Source: Streptomyces sp. NBC_01571 (lineage in GTDB: Bacteria > Actinomycetota > Actinomycetes > Streptomycetales > Streptomycetaceae). From it: a DNA stretch of 64,000 bases. The DNA is taken from positions 19,895 through 83,894 of the forward strand of contig NZ_JAPEPZ010000006.1 in the NCBI RefSeq assembly GCF_026339875.1. The letters run 5' to 3'. The translations under genes and the position numbers were made by a program. Positions 8,077-16,074 of the stretch are shown here, piece after piece. Position 1 is the stretch's first letter, and every line of letters starts with the position of its first letter. The notes beneath the pieces are model-generated. The model was not told the origin of the DNA. It made no database searches and saw only the letters and a list, made by a program, of their open reading frames with translations.

Positions 8077-8178
8077 GCGCCTCCCATCAGTAACTGGCGT
8101 CCTGAACGCTACACGAAAGAGATCGACTGTGGGGCCTACGCGAGGACTTGACGGCGTGTCGAGCCCGAGGAGGCCAGC

Positions 8179-8841
8179 ATGCTTAGGCTTGCACCCATGC
8201 GGCTCGCCCTTTTCGATCTCGACAACACCCTGGTCAGTCGCACAACTGCTCTTCGCACAGCCATCGATGACCTGTGCAGCGACCGTGGGTACGGTCAGGA
8301 TGTCGAGGCCTGGCTGCTGACGGAACTGGCTGAGCGAGCTGCTCCCGCTACCTTCTCCCGGCTGGTCACGACGTTCCGGCTGGCTGGCGACGGGCCGCAG
8401 CTGTGGGGCGCGTACGTCGATCGCATGGCGGCCGCCGTCACCTGCCGTCCCGAAGTACTTGAGAGCTTGGCGCGCTTGCGCGCGGCCGCATGGACGATCG
8501 GTGTCATCACCAACGGGGCCAGCGACATCCAGCGCGCCAAACTCGCCGCGACAGGCCTCACTGACTTGGTCGACGGCATCGCAGTCTCGGGCGATCTGGA
8601 GATCCGCAAACCTGACCTGCGCCTGTTCGAACTTGCGGCCGCCAACTGCGGTGTCAGTCTCGCGAACGGCGGCTGGATGGTCGGCGACAACCCGGCCGGA
8701 GACATCGGCGGCGGACACCAAGCCGGTCTGCGCACCATCTGGTTGCGTGGCCGCCCCTGGCCCGACGGACTCCCCGCTGCGAACCACGTCATTGATGACG
8801 TCACCGACGCCATCACCATCCTGCTCAACGAGACGGAGTAG
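8179..8841 (+). CDS. HAD-family hydrolase
   Basis: A 220-aa haloacid-dehalogenase-fold phosphatase. Motif I is LFDLDNTL near residue 10, motif II VITNG near 108, the conserved Lys lies in EIRKPDLRLF near 145, and motif III is GDNPAGDIGGG near 170. The substrate cannot be predicted. GAGGAGG lies just before ATG 8179. The next gene begins 4 nt after its stop, so the two are probably co-transcribed. Confidence 0.9.
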   Translation: MLRLAPMRLALFDLDNTLVSRTTALRTAIDDLCSDRGYGQDVEAWLLTELAERAAPATFSRLVTTFRLAGDGPQLWGAYVDRMAAAVTCRPEVLESLARLRAAAWTIGVITNGASDIQRAKLAATGLTDLVDGIAVSGDLEIRKPDLRLFELAAANCGVSLANGGWMVGDNPAGDIGGGHQAGLRTIWLRGRPWPDGLPAANHVIDDVTDAITILLNETE

Positions 8842-8845
8842 CCCT

Positions 8846-9691
8846 GTGACCGTGGACCAGCCGACCGTCGGCATTCTCCACCCCGGCAGCATGGGCGCCG
8901 CGGTTGCCGCCTGCGCCTCAACCAACGCGGCCGCGGTCCTGTGGTGCGCGACCGGGCGCAGCCCCGCGTCCGTCGAGCGCGCTGCCCAGTTCGGGCTCGC
9001 GCCCGTGGCCACGCTGGCCGAACTGCTGGACCGCAGCGACATTGTCATCAGCCTCTGCCCGCCGGCCGCTGCCGAGGACCTGGCCCGCGACGTCGCCGGG
9101 CATCGCTTCGCCGGGGTGTACGTCGAGGCGAACGCGATCAGCCCCGAGCGCACGAATCGGATCGCCGCGCTGCTTGAACCTGACGCGACCATCGTGGACG
9201 GAGGGGTCGTCGGTTCCCCGCCGGTCGGCGGCAAGACGCCGACCCTGTACCTGTCCGGCCCCGCCTCCGCGACCGAGCACATTGAGGCTCTGTTCGCGCG
9301 CACCGACGTCCGGACGACGGTGCTGGGCCCGGAGGTCGGAAAAGCTTCCGCGCTGAAGCTGGCGTACGCGTCGTTCCAGAAGACGAGCCGGGTGCTGGTC
9401 GCGCTCGCGGTCGGCATGGCACGCGAGCACGGCGTCGACCAGGAGCTCGTCGACATCGCTTCCCGGCGCACCGACTCGTACCTCGCGGAACCCACGTACG
9501 TTGCCAAGGCCGCAGCCCGCGCCTGGCGCTGGGGGCCGGAGCTGGAGGAAGCCGCCGGCATGCTCGCGGCCGCCGGCCTCCCGCAGGAGATGCTGCGCGC
9601 GGCCGCGTCCACGCTGGCACGGTGGAACGACGTCAAGGACGACAGCGAACTCACGCTCACCGACGCCCTGGACCGACTCGCCCACCCATAG
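8846..9691 (+). CDS. NAD(P)-dependent 6-phosphogluconate-dehydrogenase-like reductase
   Basis: A 281-aa protein with a Rossmann N-domain: VGILHPGSMGAAVAACA near residue 8 and VVISLCPPAAAEDLARD-type region near 70, then DGGVVGSPPVGG near 115. These mark the 6PGDH/beta-hydroxyacid dehydrogenase superfamily; the C-terminal half resembles the DUF1932-type domain. GTG 8846 follows the HAD stop directly, with GGAG upstream. It may form a two-step pathway with the HAD phosphatase, which is inference. Confidence 0.85.
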   Translation: MTVDQPTVGILHPGSMGAAVAACASTNAAAVLWCATGRSPASVERAAQFGLAPVATLAELLDRSDIVISLCPPAAAEDLARDVAGHRFAGVYVEANAISPERTNRIAALLEPDATIVDGGVVGSPPVGGKTPTLYLSGPASATEHIEALFARTDVRTTVLGPEVGKASALKLAYASFQKTSRVLVALAVGMAREHGVDQELVDIASRRTDSYLAEPTYVAKAAARAWRWGPELEEAAGMLAAAGLPQEMLRAAASTLARWNDVKDDSELTLTDALDRLAHP

Positions 9692-9698
9692 CCCGCCC

Positions 9699-10289
9699 TC
9701 ATGCCGTCGCTGCCCCCGCCTGCTGCGCCAGCAGTTCGTCGACGAGCTGCGCCGTGTACTGCGGAGACGCCGACGTGGTGTCCACAGTCAGATCCCAGGT
9801 CATGTCGGGGTGCGCGTCCAGGTCGTCGCGGGTCGCTTCCCACGCCGTCAGGCGTGCTGCGGTGTCGCTGTCACCACGTTCCGCGGACCGCCGCGCGGTC
9901 ACATTGCGTGGGCACCACAACAGCACCGCCAGCCAGTCGGCCGCGTAGCCGTCGACCAGCGCCTGGACGCCGTCCACCTGTCCGAGGTGCGCCACCGGCA
10001 CACCGGCCGCGAATGCATCGTCCAGGCCGGGACGGTCGATGACGTATGTGTTGCCGTACCGGGTGTTCGCGTATACGACGTCGCCCGTGGCTTCGAGATC
10101 TCCCAGCTGCTCGGCTGTGCCCATCCGGTAGCCAGCAGACTTGCCCGTCCCGACCTTCAGCCGCATGAACTGCGCGTACTTGGAGTCGAGTTCGCTGAGC
10201 GCGGCGGTGACGGTGTCCTTGCCCGATGCTGGCGGGCCGTAAAGGATCACTCCCTGAGACAGGCGGCGATCTGGCTCTTGAGCGCTCAC
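9699..10289 (-). CDS. P-loop kinase, guanylate-kinase-like
   Basis: A 196-aa protein with Walker A GPPASGKDT near residue 20 and a nucleoside-monophosphate-kinase-like layout (RLKVGTGKSAGYRMGT, then GDVVYANTRYGNTYVIDRP, which resembles the GMP-binding segment of Gmk). It is convergent with the reductase gene (stops 7 nt apart) and its ATG overlaps the stop of the preceding gene by ATGA. The substrate is unknown. Confidence 0.7.
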   Translation of the reverse strand: MSAQEPDRRLSQGVILYGPPASGKDTVTAALSELDSKYAQFMRLKVGTGKSAGYRMGTAEQLGDLEATGDVVYANTRYGNTYVIDRPGLDDAFAAGVPVAHLGQVDGVQALVDGYAADWLAVLLWCPRNVTARRSAERGDSDTAARLTAWEATRDDLDAHPDMTWDLTVDTTSASPQYTAQLVDELLAQQAGAATA

Positions 10290-11320
10290 AGCGGCATCGC
10301 CCCGATCGCCTGCCGGGCCTGATCGGCGAGCGAGATGGCCGTGCCCAGCCTGTTATCCACCACCAGATGGGGGACTGCGGGACGCAAGTCCACGTCGATG
10401 GTCTGCAGGTACTCCTCCCAGCGTTCCAGCTTCCACGCATCCCGAGCAGCTCCGCGATGCGAGATGTACTCGTGCATCGACTCCACGTCGCACCGCACCC
10501 AGATCGGAGCGACATCCACACCCTGAGCTGAGCACTTGTTGATCAGCCTCTGCATCCACTCCTCATCGGCCAGTTCTGCGATGAAGGGGGCAGTCACGAC
10601 AGTGGAGATACCGCAGTTCACATTCGAGTACAGGGCCTGCATCAGAGCTGCATATTCGGCTGGACGCACCTTCTGGCGGTAGATATCCGTGTGCCGATCA
10701 TGTGCCTGCGATCCCAGTGACAACAGGAGGGGCTCCACCAGCGGGCGGGTCAGCGGGTCCTTGTCTACGAGCGGCCATCCGGTGAGATGCGTCAGGAACC
10801 GCGCGAACTCGGTCTTCCCACTGCCGGCGAAGCCGCCCACGAGCACGACACACGGCCTATGCGGGTCACCGCCGGTACGGCGCCGTTTCCACGCCTCCAT
10901 CACCCGCTGCTGCCACTGGTAGCTGTCGAAGCCCCCGCCATCGGCAATCCGGGTCAACGCTCGTTCCACCGCGATGACATGGGAGCCGTTTCTCTGCTCC
11001 GGCAGCGGCGTCACATCGAACTGCGAGGTCTCTTCGCCCGGCAATGCTGGCCGGAACCCCAATGAGGGCTCCGTCGCGCGATAGAGGAGGCAGTAGACCC
11101 GCCGGTACGGGGGGCCCGGATAGCTCTCACCCGTCTCGTGCATGCTCAGCGTCTGAGGATTCGCAGCTGGCACCTCCAGCCCCGCTTCTTCCGCGATGAG
11201 ACGTAGCCGCTCCCCAGTCTCCTCGAGTGTCAAGCCGTGAGCGGAGCGATGCTCGCGCAGCTTGTCCGGACGCCACCCCGCGCGTCGTCGTCCCACCCCT
11301 TGACCCTCCGTAAGCACCAT
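10286..11320 (-). CDS. HTH-P-loop NTPase fusion (kinase-like)
   Basis: A 344-aa protein. The N-terminal 100 residues look like an XRE-type HTH (LREHRSAHGLTLEETGERLR ... SMHETGESYP). The rest is a P-loop domain with Walker A VGGFAGSGKTEFARFL near residue 170 and later D/R-containing segments typical of the zeta-toxin/shikimate-kinase-like AAA kinases (PIWVRCDVESMHEYISHRG). The ATG at 11320 lacks a clear ribosome site and may be near-leaderless. It is coupled by ATGA to the next kinase. A self-regulating kinase is inferred. Confidence 0.65.
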   Translation of the reverse strand: MVLTEGQGVGRRRAGWRPDKLREHRSAHGLTLEETGERLRLIAEEAGLEVPAANPQTLSMHETGESYPGPPYRRVYCLLYRATEPSLGFRPALPGEETSQFDVTPLPEQRNGSHVIAVERALTRIADGGGFDSYQWQQRVMEAWKRRRTGGDPHRPCVVLVGGFAGSGKTEFARFLTHLTGWPLVDKDPLTRPLVEPLLLSLGSQAHDRHTDIYRQKVRPAEYAALMQALYSNVNCGISTVVTAPFIAELADEEWMQRLINKCSAQGVDVAPIWVRCDVESMHEYISHRGAARDAWKLERWEEYLQTIDVDLRPAVPHLVVDNRLGTAISLADQARQAIGAMPL

Positions 11321-11486
11321 GCTCGGGACCCTAAGTGCGAGGCCCCAAATCCCGTGTGTACGTACTCGTTGAAAACGCGTTGAGGAACTTCTGCACGGAC
11401 TTGACGAGCTATCCGTGATGTTCTCCGACGCCTATTGCCGATGTGATGACCCCCACACAGCAACCAACTGGAGGGGAAGGTGGAAG

Positions 11487-12194
11487 TCAATGTGGACCGC
11501 CACCTGCGGGACGGGCTCGGTGAAGCTGCGCAAGTACGTGCTCCGTGTTTCCGTCGTACACGATGTGCGGTTCATCGTGGGCTGGAGGATGGAAGCGCCC
11601 TGCATGTCGAAGCAGATCTTCCTCGCTGAACGAGATGCTGTTCGCGTCAACCAGCGACTTCGCGTTGCGTTCACGGATGCGCTCCCAGCGCACCTCGTGA
11701 GGTGCGGGCAAGTAGATGAGCACGGGATCACCGCCAGCCTCCATCACGGTAGCCGCCCAAAGGGCACGTTCTTCTGGAGTCCAGAATCCGTGGTCGACTA
11801 CGACCTCGTGACCGGCCGCCAGGAGCTGTTGTACCTCAAGGGCGATGTCCTTGAGAACGGGCGCCTCCCGGACGAGGAACTCGCCGCGAGGAAAGTCACG
11901 ACCGTAGTGCCCGTAGCGGCGGAACATCTCCTCATCAGGACAAAGACGCGTGAACCCCGCCTTCTCCAAGGCGCGTGCCAGGGTCGTTTTCCCGGCACCC
12001 TGCAGGCCTGTCATGAGGATCCCGCGGGGCGCCGGCCCCGGCCGTCCGGCCAGAGCTTCGGAAATGCGGCTGATCTCGAATCGTCCTTCCAGAGTCAGGG
12101 TGTCATTGCATTCTGCCCGCATGAGTTCTCCGAGGCGGCGTTCAAGGCAGCGCACGAGGGCGTCGTCCAGAAGGACGGTGTCGCCCGCGCTCAC
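11487..12194 (-). CDS. P-loop kinase (zeta/CPT-like AAA)
   Basis: A 235-aa protein with Walker A MTGLQGAGKTTLARAL near residue 60 and a VVVDHGFWTPEERALW segment near 130, the pattern of predicted small-molecule kinases that carry a second Asp motif followed by an Arg-rich lid (VRWERIRERN). It is coupled to the GntR gene by a 4-nt overlap. This is the third P-loop kinase-like gene in 3.5 kb, suggesting a phosphotransfer pathway. The substrate is unknown. Confidence 0.7.
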   Translation of the reverse strand: MSAGDTVLLDDALVRCLERRLGELMRAECNDTLTLEGRFEISRISEALAGRPGPAPRGILMTGLQGAGKTTLARALEKAGFTRLCPDEEMFRRYGHYGRDFPRGEFLVREAPVLKDIALEVQQLLAAGHEVVVDHGFWTPEERALWAATVMEAGGDPVLIYLPAPHEVRWERIRERNAKSLVDANSISFSEEDLLRHAGRFHPPAHDEPHIVYDGNTEHVLAQLHRARPAGGGPH

Positions 12195-12949
12195 TGGGTG
12201 ACCTCGGTGAGGGCCCGACGGGTGCGGCCTGGCGCGCCTAGGTCCACGCCGTACTCCAGCAGTTCACCGTCGGCATCCAGGAATTGCGACGTCAATACGA
12301 GGATCGCGGCCACGGTGTCGGACTCCAGCTCAAGAAGCTCGAGGTCCCGGGCCGTTGCGATGCGGGCCCCTTCTTCGTCCGCCCGCTTCACTGCGTGGCG
12401 CCCGGTAGCCCGAGCGATCAGGTCGAGCGACAGCCCACCTTTGAGGCGCTCGCTCCGGATCAGCTCGGGGAGCACCTGCGCGAATTCAGCAGGGATCCAA
12501 GATGTGGAGTGGGAGACGATCCCATGAGCGTCACGGTATACACGGCTACGGCGAATCACGTCGTCACCGGGCGAAATGCCGAGCACGTGGGCAACATCCT
12601 CTGGGGCTCTGAGTATGCCGGCCGTGTGGCCGGACGATTTCTCGCCGACCCCCCATGCCGACTGAGTCTTGCCGCTTCGATTGTGGCGCTCCGAACCCGA
12701 AGCCAACGAAATGGGGCGGCCCACCACTTCAGTGCCGACACCCGGGATGCCTTGCACGAGTTTTTCTTCACGCAGCACTCGCATCGCTCGGTCGGCGGTC
12801 GCTGTGCTGACCTCCCATTCGGTGGACAGCGCCTTGATGCTGGGCAAGAGGTCACCCGGCGAGAGTTCCCCGGAGCTGATCAGGTCGCGGTAGTGGCCCG
12901 CGATGCGCGCGTAAGGCGGCCGGTTGTCGGCTCTGGGTGGCCCTGGCAT
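12191..12949 (-). CDS. GntR-family regulator with UTRA ligand domain
   Basis: A 252-aa protein. Residues about 10-70 are a GntR winged helix (YARIAGHYRDLISSGELSPG, then LSTEWEVSTATADRAMRVLR). The C-terminal UTRA-like ligand domain includes DVIRRSRVYRDAHGIVSHST and ends ...LEYGVDLGAPGRTRR. ATG 12949 has GAAGGAGGG upstream; a longer frame to 13003 lacks a better site. Upstream tandem repeats are candidate operators, and the divergent gene set at 13291 may share that region. Confidence 0.88.
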   Translation of the reverse strand: MPGPPRADNRPPYARIAGHYRDLISSGELSPGDLLPSIKALSTEWEVSTATADRAMRVLREEKLVQGIPGVGTEVVGRPISLASGSERHNRSGKTQSAWGVGEKSSGHTAGILRAPEDVAHVLGISPGDDVIRRSRVYRDAHGIVSHSTSWIPAEFAQVLPELIRSERLKGGLSLDLIARATGRHAVKRADEEGARIATARDLELLELESDTVAAILVLTSQFLDADGELLEYGVDLGAPGRTRRALTEVTQ

Positions 12950-13290
12950 GTGCCTTCGCCCTCCTTCAACTCTCTCTGGGTGCCTCACTATACCGCTTGA
13001 CACCTGAGGGTACCTGATGCAACCTGATGCATGTCAGGCCTCGGCGATCCTCCGGGACACCGAGTAAGCACCACCGCTTAGCCGCAGGAAGCACTTCCCC
13101 CTGAAGAGGGGGAGGGCCAGGGTCGATGCACTACCAAATCCCCTGGGCCGGTCACCTGGCCGGATGCCTCCTTTGCACGTCGCAGCGCTGATGCGCTGTC
13201 CGATCAACCAGGCGCCGGCCTCGGTCGCGCCTGGTGGTCGGAGAGCACACCCGCGACGCAGCCCGCCCGCCTGCACCACGAGGAGCCCCC
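12950..13290. other. Divergent intergenic region
   Basis: About 340 bp between gntR and the plus-strand operon. It holds the operator-like repeats, a small hairpin at 13097-13112 (CCCCCT / AGGGGG with a 4-nt loop) and a GTAAGCACC half-match to the parS-like palindrome at 13064. No supportable gene was seen. Confidence 0.5.
12997..13038. promoter_or_regulatory. Candidate GntR operator / divergent regulatory region
   Basis: Two perfect tandem 10-bp copies of ACCTGATGCA lie at 13012-13021 and 13022-13031. A related CACCTGAGGG lies on one side and an inverted TGTCAGG on the other. Position just upstream of gntR fits autoregulation. TATAGT on the minus strand at 12987-12992 could be a -10 box. 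Confidence 0.45.
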
Positions 13291-14145
13291 ATGTCTGCGA
13301 CTCTCGCGACCACCGAACAACCGACTGCGCGTAAGCGCCGCCGTAAGCCCCGCACCAAGGCAGTCAGCCCGTTGCCGGCGATCGTCGCGTCTGACCTTCC
13401 GCACGCCGAGATTGATCTGACGCCGGGCCGGGAGCACCTCGTGTGCCCCGACTGCAAGCGGTGGACGCCGATCACCGGCGTCCTGGGCACTCCCAAGCTC
13501 GTTCCCCACCACACTGAACGAGCGAAGTCCCGCACCGAGACGCTGCGCCGCTGCAGCGGTACCAACCGCAAGGTCGTCATCGACATCGCCATCGAGGACT
13601 GGCACAGCGAACGCACTCAGGCGGTAGCGATCGCGGAGGCGACCGCCGCCACCCGCCGCGCCACCAAGGTGCTGCCCAAGAAGTCCGCCGTCGTGCCGAC
13701 GCCGGTGCAGCGCCTGGCGTCCATGCCCGCACCGAGCAGCCGTCTGCTGGCGGCGCAGGCCATGGCCCGGACCGCCGTGAATGAGCACCGCGCCAAGTGC
13801 AAGGTGTGCCGGACCGGTCAGACTCGCTGCCCTGACGGCCGGGAGCTGGAAATCCGGATGGGACACACGGACGGCTCGGTGCGACTGGCCATCGAGCAGC
13901 ACGAGAGCGCGCTGCGAGCAGCTGCCGCGCCGTCGATTCCGCGCACCCAGCAGTGGCGCCGGGTCGACTCCCGGGTATCCCGCGTCGACACCCGCCGTCA
14001 CGCACTGCCCGCTGAGATCACACCGCTCACCGACTTCCGTGGCCCCGACGTCCCGCTACTGCCTCAGGACCCGGACGCCCACGACCGGCGGCAGGCCGAA
14101 CTCGGCATGAACCACGCCCGCAAGGCCGCGGCTCCGTCGGCCTGA
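13291..14145 (+). CDS. Cysteine-motif hypothetical protein, start of the plus-strand operon
   Basis: A 284-aa basic protein with a lysine/arginine-rich N-terminus (ARKRRRKPRTK) and two zinc-type motifs: VCPDC near residue 53 and CKVCRTGQTRCPDG near 170. The family is not recognised; it resembles proteins leading plasmid transfer operons in Streptomyces. ATG 13291 has GAGGAG upstream, so the longer frame from 13234 is not used. A DNA- or RNA-binding role is possible. Confidence 0.7.
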   Translation: MSATLATTEQPTARKRRRKPRTKAVSPLPAIVASDLPHAEIDLTPGREHLVCPDCKRWTPITGVLGTPKLVPHHTERAKSRTETLRRCSGTNRKVVIDIAIEDWHSERTQAVAIAEATAATRRATKVLPKKSAVVPTPVQRLASMPAPSSRLLAAQAMARTAVNEHRAKCKVCRTGQTRCPDGRELEIRMGHTDGSVRLAIEQHESALRAAAAPSIPRTQQWRRVDSRVSRVDTRRHALPAEITPLTDFRGPDVPLLPQDPDAHDRRQAELGMNHARKAAAPSA

Positions 14146-14171
14146 CCCACACCGAGACACAGGGAGACCAC

Positions 14172-14285
14172 ATGGACGACGTCACGTTCGAGGAGATGTG
14201 CGCCGACTACGAGGCCATGGACGACAAGGAATACGAGCAGGTCATGGCGGAGCTGGACGCCAGCAACGCCCGCCAGAACGACTAA
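14172..14285 (+). CDS. Small acidic protein (37 aa)
   Basis: Encodes a 37-aa acidic peptide (MDDVTFEEMCADYEAMDDKE...). AGGGAGA lies 5-6 nt before the ATG, and it lies 26 nt after the preceding stop in the same operon. A hairpin follows directly. Function unknown. Confidence 0.6.
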   Translation: MDDVTFEEMCADYEAMDDKEYEQVMAELDASNARQND

Positions 14286-14302
14286 GACGCAGCCTGCGCT
14301 GC

Positions 14303-14340
14303 GCGCCGCGTACCTCCACGACACGGGAGGTGCGCGGCGC
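14303..14340 (+). terminator. Long GC-rich stem-loop after the 37-aa gene
   Basis: GCGCCGCG-TACCTCC pairs with GGAGGT-GCGCGGCGC with one mismatch around a 7-nt loop. It may be an attenuator, since transcription probably continues into the operon. Confidence 0.4.
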
Positions 14341-14393
14341 AGTGCGCAGGACGCACTCCCCGCCCCGATCGGTGGCGGGGTCGCAACGCGACG

Positions 14394-14421
14394 AACCCCC
14401 AGGGGGCCATCCCTGGGGGTT
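14394..14421 (+). terminator. Stem-loop with short T tract
   Basis: Perfect 11-bp arms AACCCCCAGGG / CCCTGGGGGTT with a 6-nt loop, followed by CTTTG. It sits 38 nt before the next start codon and could terminate or attenuate. Confidence 0.6.
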
Positions 14422-14458
14422 CTTTGTCGCAGGTCCCTTCGCGAAAGGACTGACCTGC

Positions 14459-15094
14459 ATGCCCAGCATGACAGCACTGATCAACCCTGCCGGGGCCGCC
14501 TCCCGTCCGGAGCTGCCGCGCCGTCCGATTCCGCACGAGCGGACGCCGGACCGGCTGACCCCGTCCGGTGGCCGACCGCACCCGCGCACCGCCCACGCGG
14601 CTGACCCGACGATCCTGGAGGCCCTGCGCCAGGTCGTCGAGCAGCAGATCGGCCCCCGCGAGCCGGGAGCGATCTACCAGAACAGCGATGGCGCGTTCGA
14701 GGTTCTCTCCGTCACCCGCAGCCCCGAGCGTGCCCGGGGTCTGCTCAACCGACGCTGTGCGCAGTGGGCGGTGATCGTCCGTGACGTGTTGCGCGCGGAT
14801 GCTCAGCCGTTCGCGGTCGGGTCGGTGTGGACGTCCAGTGATCGTCTGGTCCGGTCGGCCACGGCGAGTCGGGCCCGGATGGCGGGTGACGCCTGCGGGT
14901 TGTGCGGGCGTTGGAGCTGCGACCCGAGCACCTGCCCGCCCTCGTCTGTCGTGCCGGCGACCGCCGCGCCCACGATGAGCGGCAACTTTCAGTGCGACAT
15001 GTGTGGCGGTTGGTTCGGCGTCACCGGCGCCAGCCCTCAGGTCGGTGTGGTCACCGCCTGGACCTGCGGGGCCTGCCAGCGCAATCAGGCCTGA
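14459..15094 (+). CDS. Zinc-motif hypothetical protein
   Basis: A 211-aa protein with a central folded region (ILEALRQVVEQQIGPREPGA, then GLLNRRCAQWAVIVRDVLRA) and two C-terminal cysteine clusters: CGLCGRWSCDPSTC and CDMCGGWFGVTG...WTCGACQ, suggesting one or two zinc ribbons. ATG 14459 follows AAAGGA. The family is not recognised; similar proteins occur beside transfer genes. Confidence 0.65.
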   Translation: MPSMTALINPAGAASRPELPRRPIPHERTPDRLTPSGGRPHPRTAHAADPTILEALRQVVEQQIGPREPGAIYQNSDGAFEVLSVTRSPERARGLLNRRCAQWAVIVRDVLRADAQPFAVGSVWTSSDRLVRSATASRARMAGDACGLCGRWSCDPSTCPPSSVVPATAAPTMSGNFQCDMCGGWFGVTGASPQVGVVTAWTCGACQRNQA

Positions 15095-15096
15095 GG

Positions 15097-15285
15097 TTGT
15101 CGCACCTCATACGGGCGGCCCGGACGGCACAGCACCACGCCGCGCGGGCCGCCCGCTCTCTCGGCCCAGCTCACCCGGTCGCCCGCCGTCTCCTCGCTGT
15201 CGCCGCGGTGACGGCTGTTGGGGCCTGGGAGGCCGGCCACCTGGTCCACGACATCCACCCCCGCACGAAAGACCGCCGTGCCTGA
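15097..15285 (+). CDS. Possible small membrane protein (62 aa)
   Basis: A TTG-initiated frame just after the preceding stop encodes an Arg/Ala-rich peptide with one hydrophobic helix (RLLAVAAVTAVGAWEAGHLV) and a charged end (HPRTKDRRA). It overlaps the start of the next gene by 8 nt. The ribosome site (TGAGG) is too close to be convincing, so expression would depend on coupling. Confidence 0.35.
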   Translation: MSHLIRAARTAQHHAARAARSLGPAHPVARRLLAVAAVTAVGAWEAGHLVHDIHPRTKDRRA

Positions 15286-15454
15286 CGATCTGTACCGCCG
15301 CTACCAGGACGCGCACACCGCGCACCAGGAGCACGCCCGCACCTGCACCACCTGCACCGACACCAGCCACTGCCCCACCGGACAGCGCCTGTACGAGGCG
15401 TTCACCCGTCTCCAGGACGCCTACCTCAACCGTCAGCGCGCTCAACGGCGTTGA
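15278..15454 (+). CDS. Small cysteine-containing protein (58 aa)
   Basis: A GTG start encodes VPDDLYRRYQDAHTAHQEHA, then CTTCTDTSHCPTG and a helical end. The Cys spacing (CTTC...C) suggests a small metal-binding helical hairpin. It lies between operon genes on the same strand. Function unknown. Confidence 0.55.
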   Translation: MPDDLYRRYQDAHTAHQEHARTCTTCTDTSHCPTGQRLYEAFTRLQDAYLNRQRAQRR

Positions 15455-15588
15455 CGATGCCCGGCCTGGCACCGCCACCTCTGCCAGGCCACCGACCCGC
15501 CGGCCCGGCCCCCGCGCGCAGCGTGCAGGGGCCGGGCCGGACGGTGTCCCGGAGCCAACTCACCCTGCCCTTTCCTCCGGAGGACTGC

Positions 15589-15879
15589 ATGCGCACGATC
15601 CCGCTACAGGCCGCGCTGGACGACACCGGCCTGCACCACCGCCAGCCCCCGGCCCTGTGCCGTCACACCCCGGCCTGCCCGGCCGCCGACAGCAGCGACC
15701 GCGAGGCCGCCCGCACCGTGGCCGGCCACCCCGGCTGGAGTCTGCTGTGCAACGGCGTCCTGCTCTTCGACACCGGCGAGCTGCTCCCCACCGGGCAGAT
15801 CATCGCCCCGCACCGGCCCGCCCCCGTCTACGACGTGCCGCCCCCGCGCCTGCAGCGTGAGGACTACGCCCGTGTCTGA
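15589..15879 (+). CDS. DUF5999-family protein
   Basis: A 96-aa protein whose core (LCRHTPACPAADSSDREAAR, then GWSLLCNGVLLFDTGELLP and IIAPHRP) matches what I know of DUF5999, a short actinobacterial family of unknown function with a Cys/His motif. GGAGG lies about 7 nt before ATG 15589. The stop overlaps the GTG of the next small gene. Confidence 0.78.
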   Translation: MRTIPLQAALDDTGLHHRQPPALCRHTPACPAADSSDREAARTVAGHPGWSLLCNGVLLFDTGELLPTGQIIAPHRPAPVYDVPPPRLQREDYARV

Positions 15880-16000
15880 CGACTTTCAGGACCGTATGTT
15901 CCTGGCCAGCCAGGCCGTCTACGAGGCCATCGAGCGCGGCGAGGTCACCGACGTGGAGGCCGCGCTGATGGACGCCCACGCCGCGGCGTCCGAGGAATGA
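15872..16000 (+). CDS. Small acidic protein (42 aa)
   Basis: A GTG start overlapping the end of the DUF5999 gene encodes VSDDFQDRMFLASQAVYEAI..., a single amphipathic helical hairpin. A GTGAGGA ribosome site lies upstream. Function unknown; resembles the 37-aa gene at 14172 in size and acidity. Confidence 0.55.
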   Translation: MSDDFQDRMFLASQAVYEAIERGEVTDVEAALMDAHAAASEE

Positions 16001-16074
16001 CCGCTTCGCCGCGCACCCCTGCAGGGCGATACCGCCCTGCTCCCCACACATCCCGTACGGACAACGGAGACACC

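Noticed and set aside
7813..9843. 676-aa minus-strand frame
   Set aside because: Only its last 87 codons (XRE protein) are real. The rest is antisense to the HAD and reductase genes, which have strong motifs and ribosome sites.
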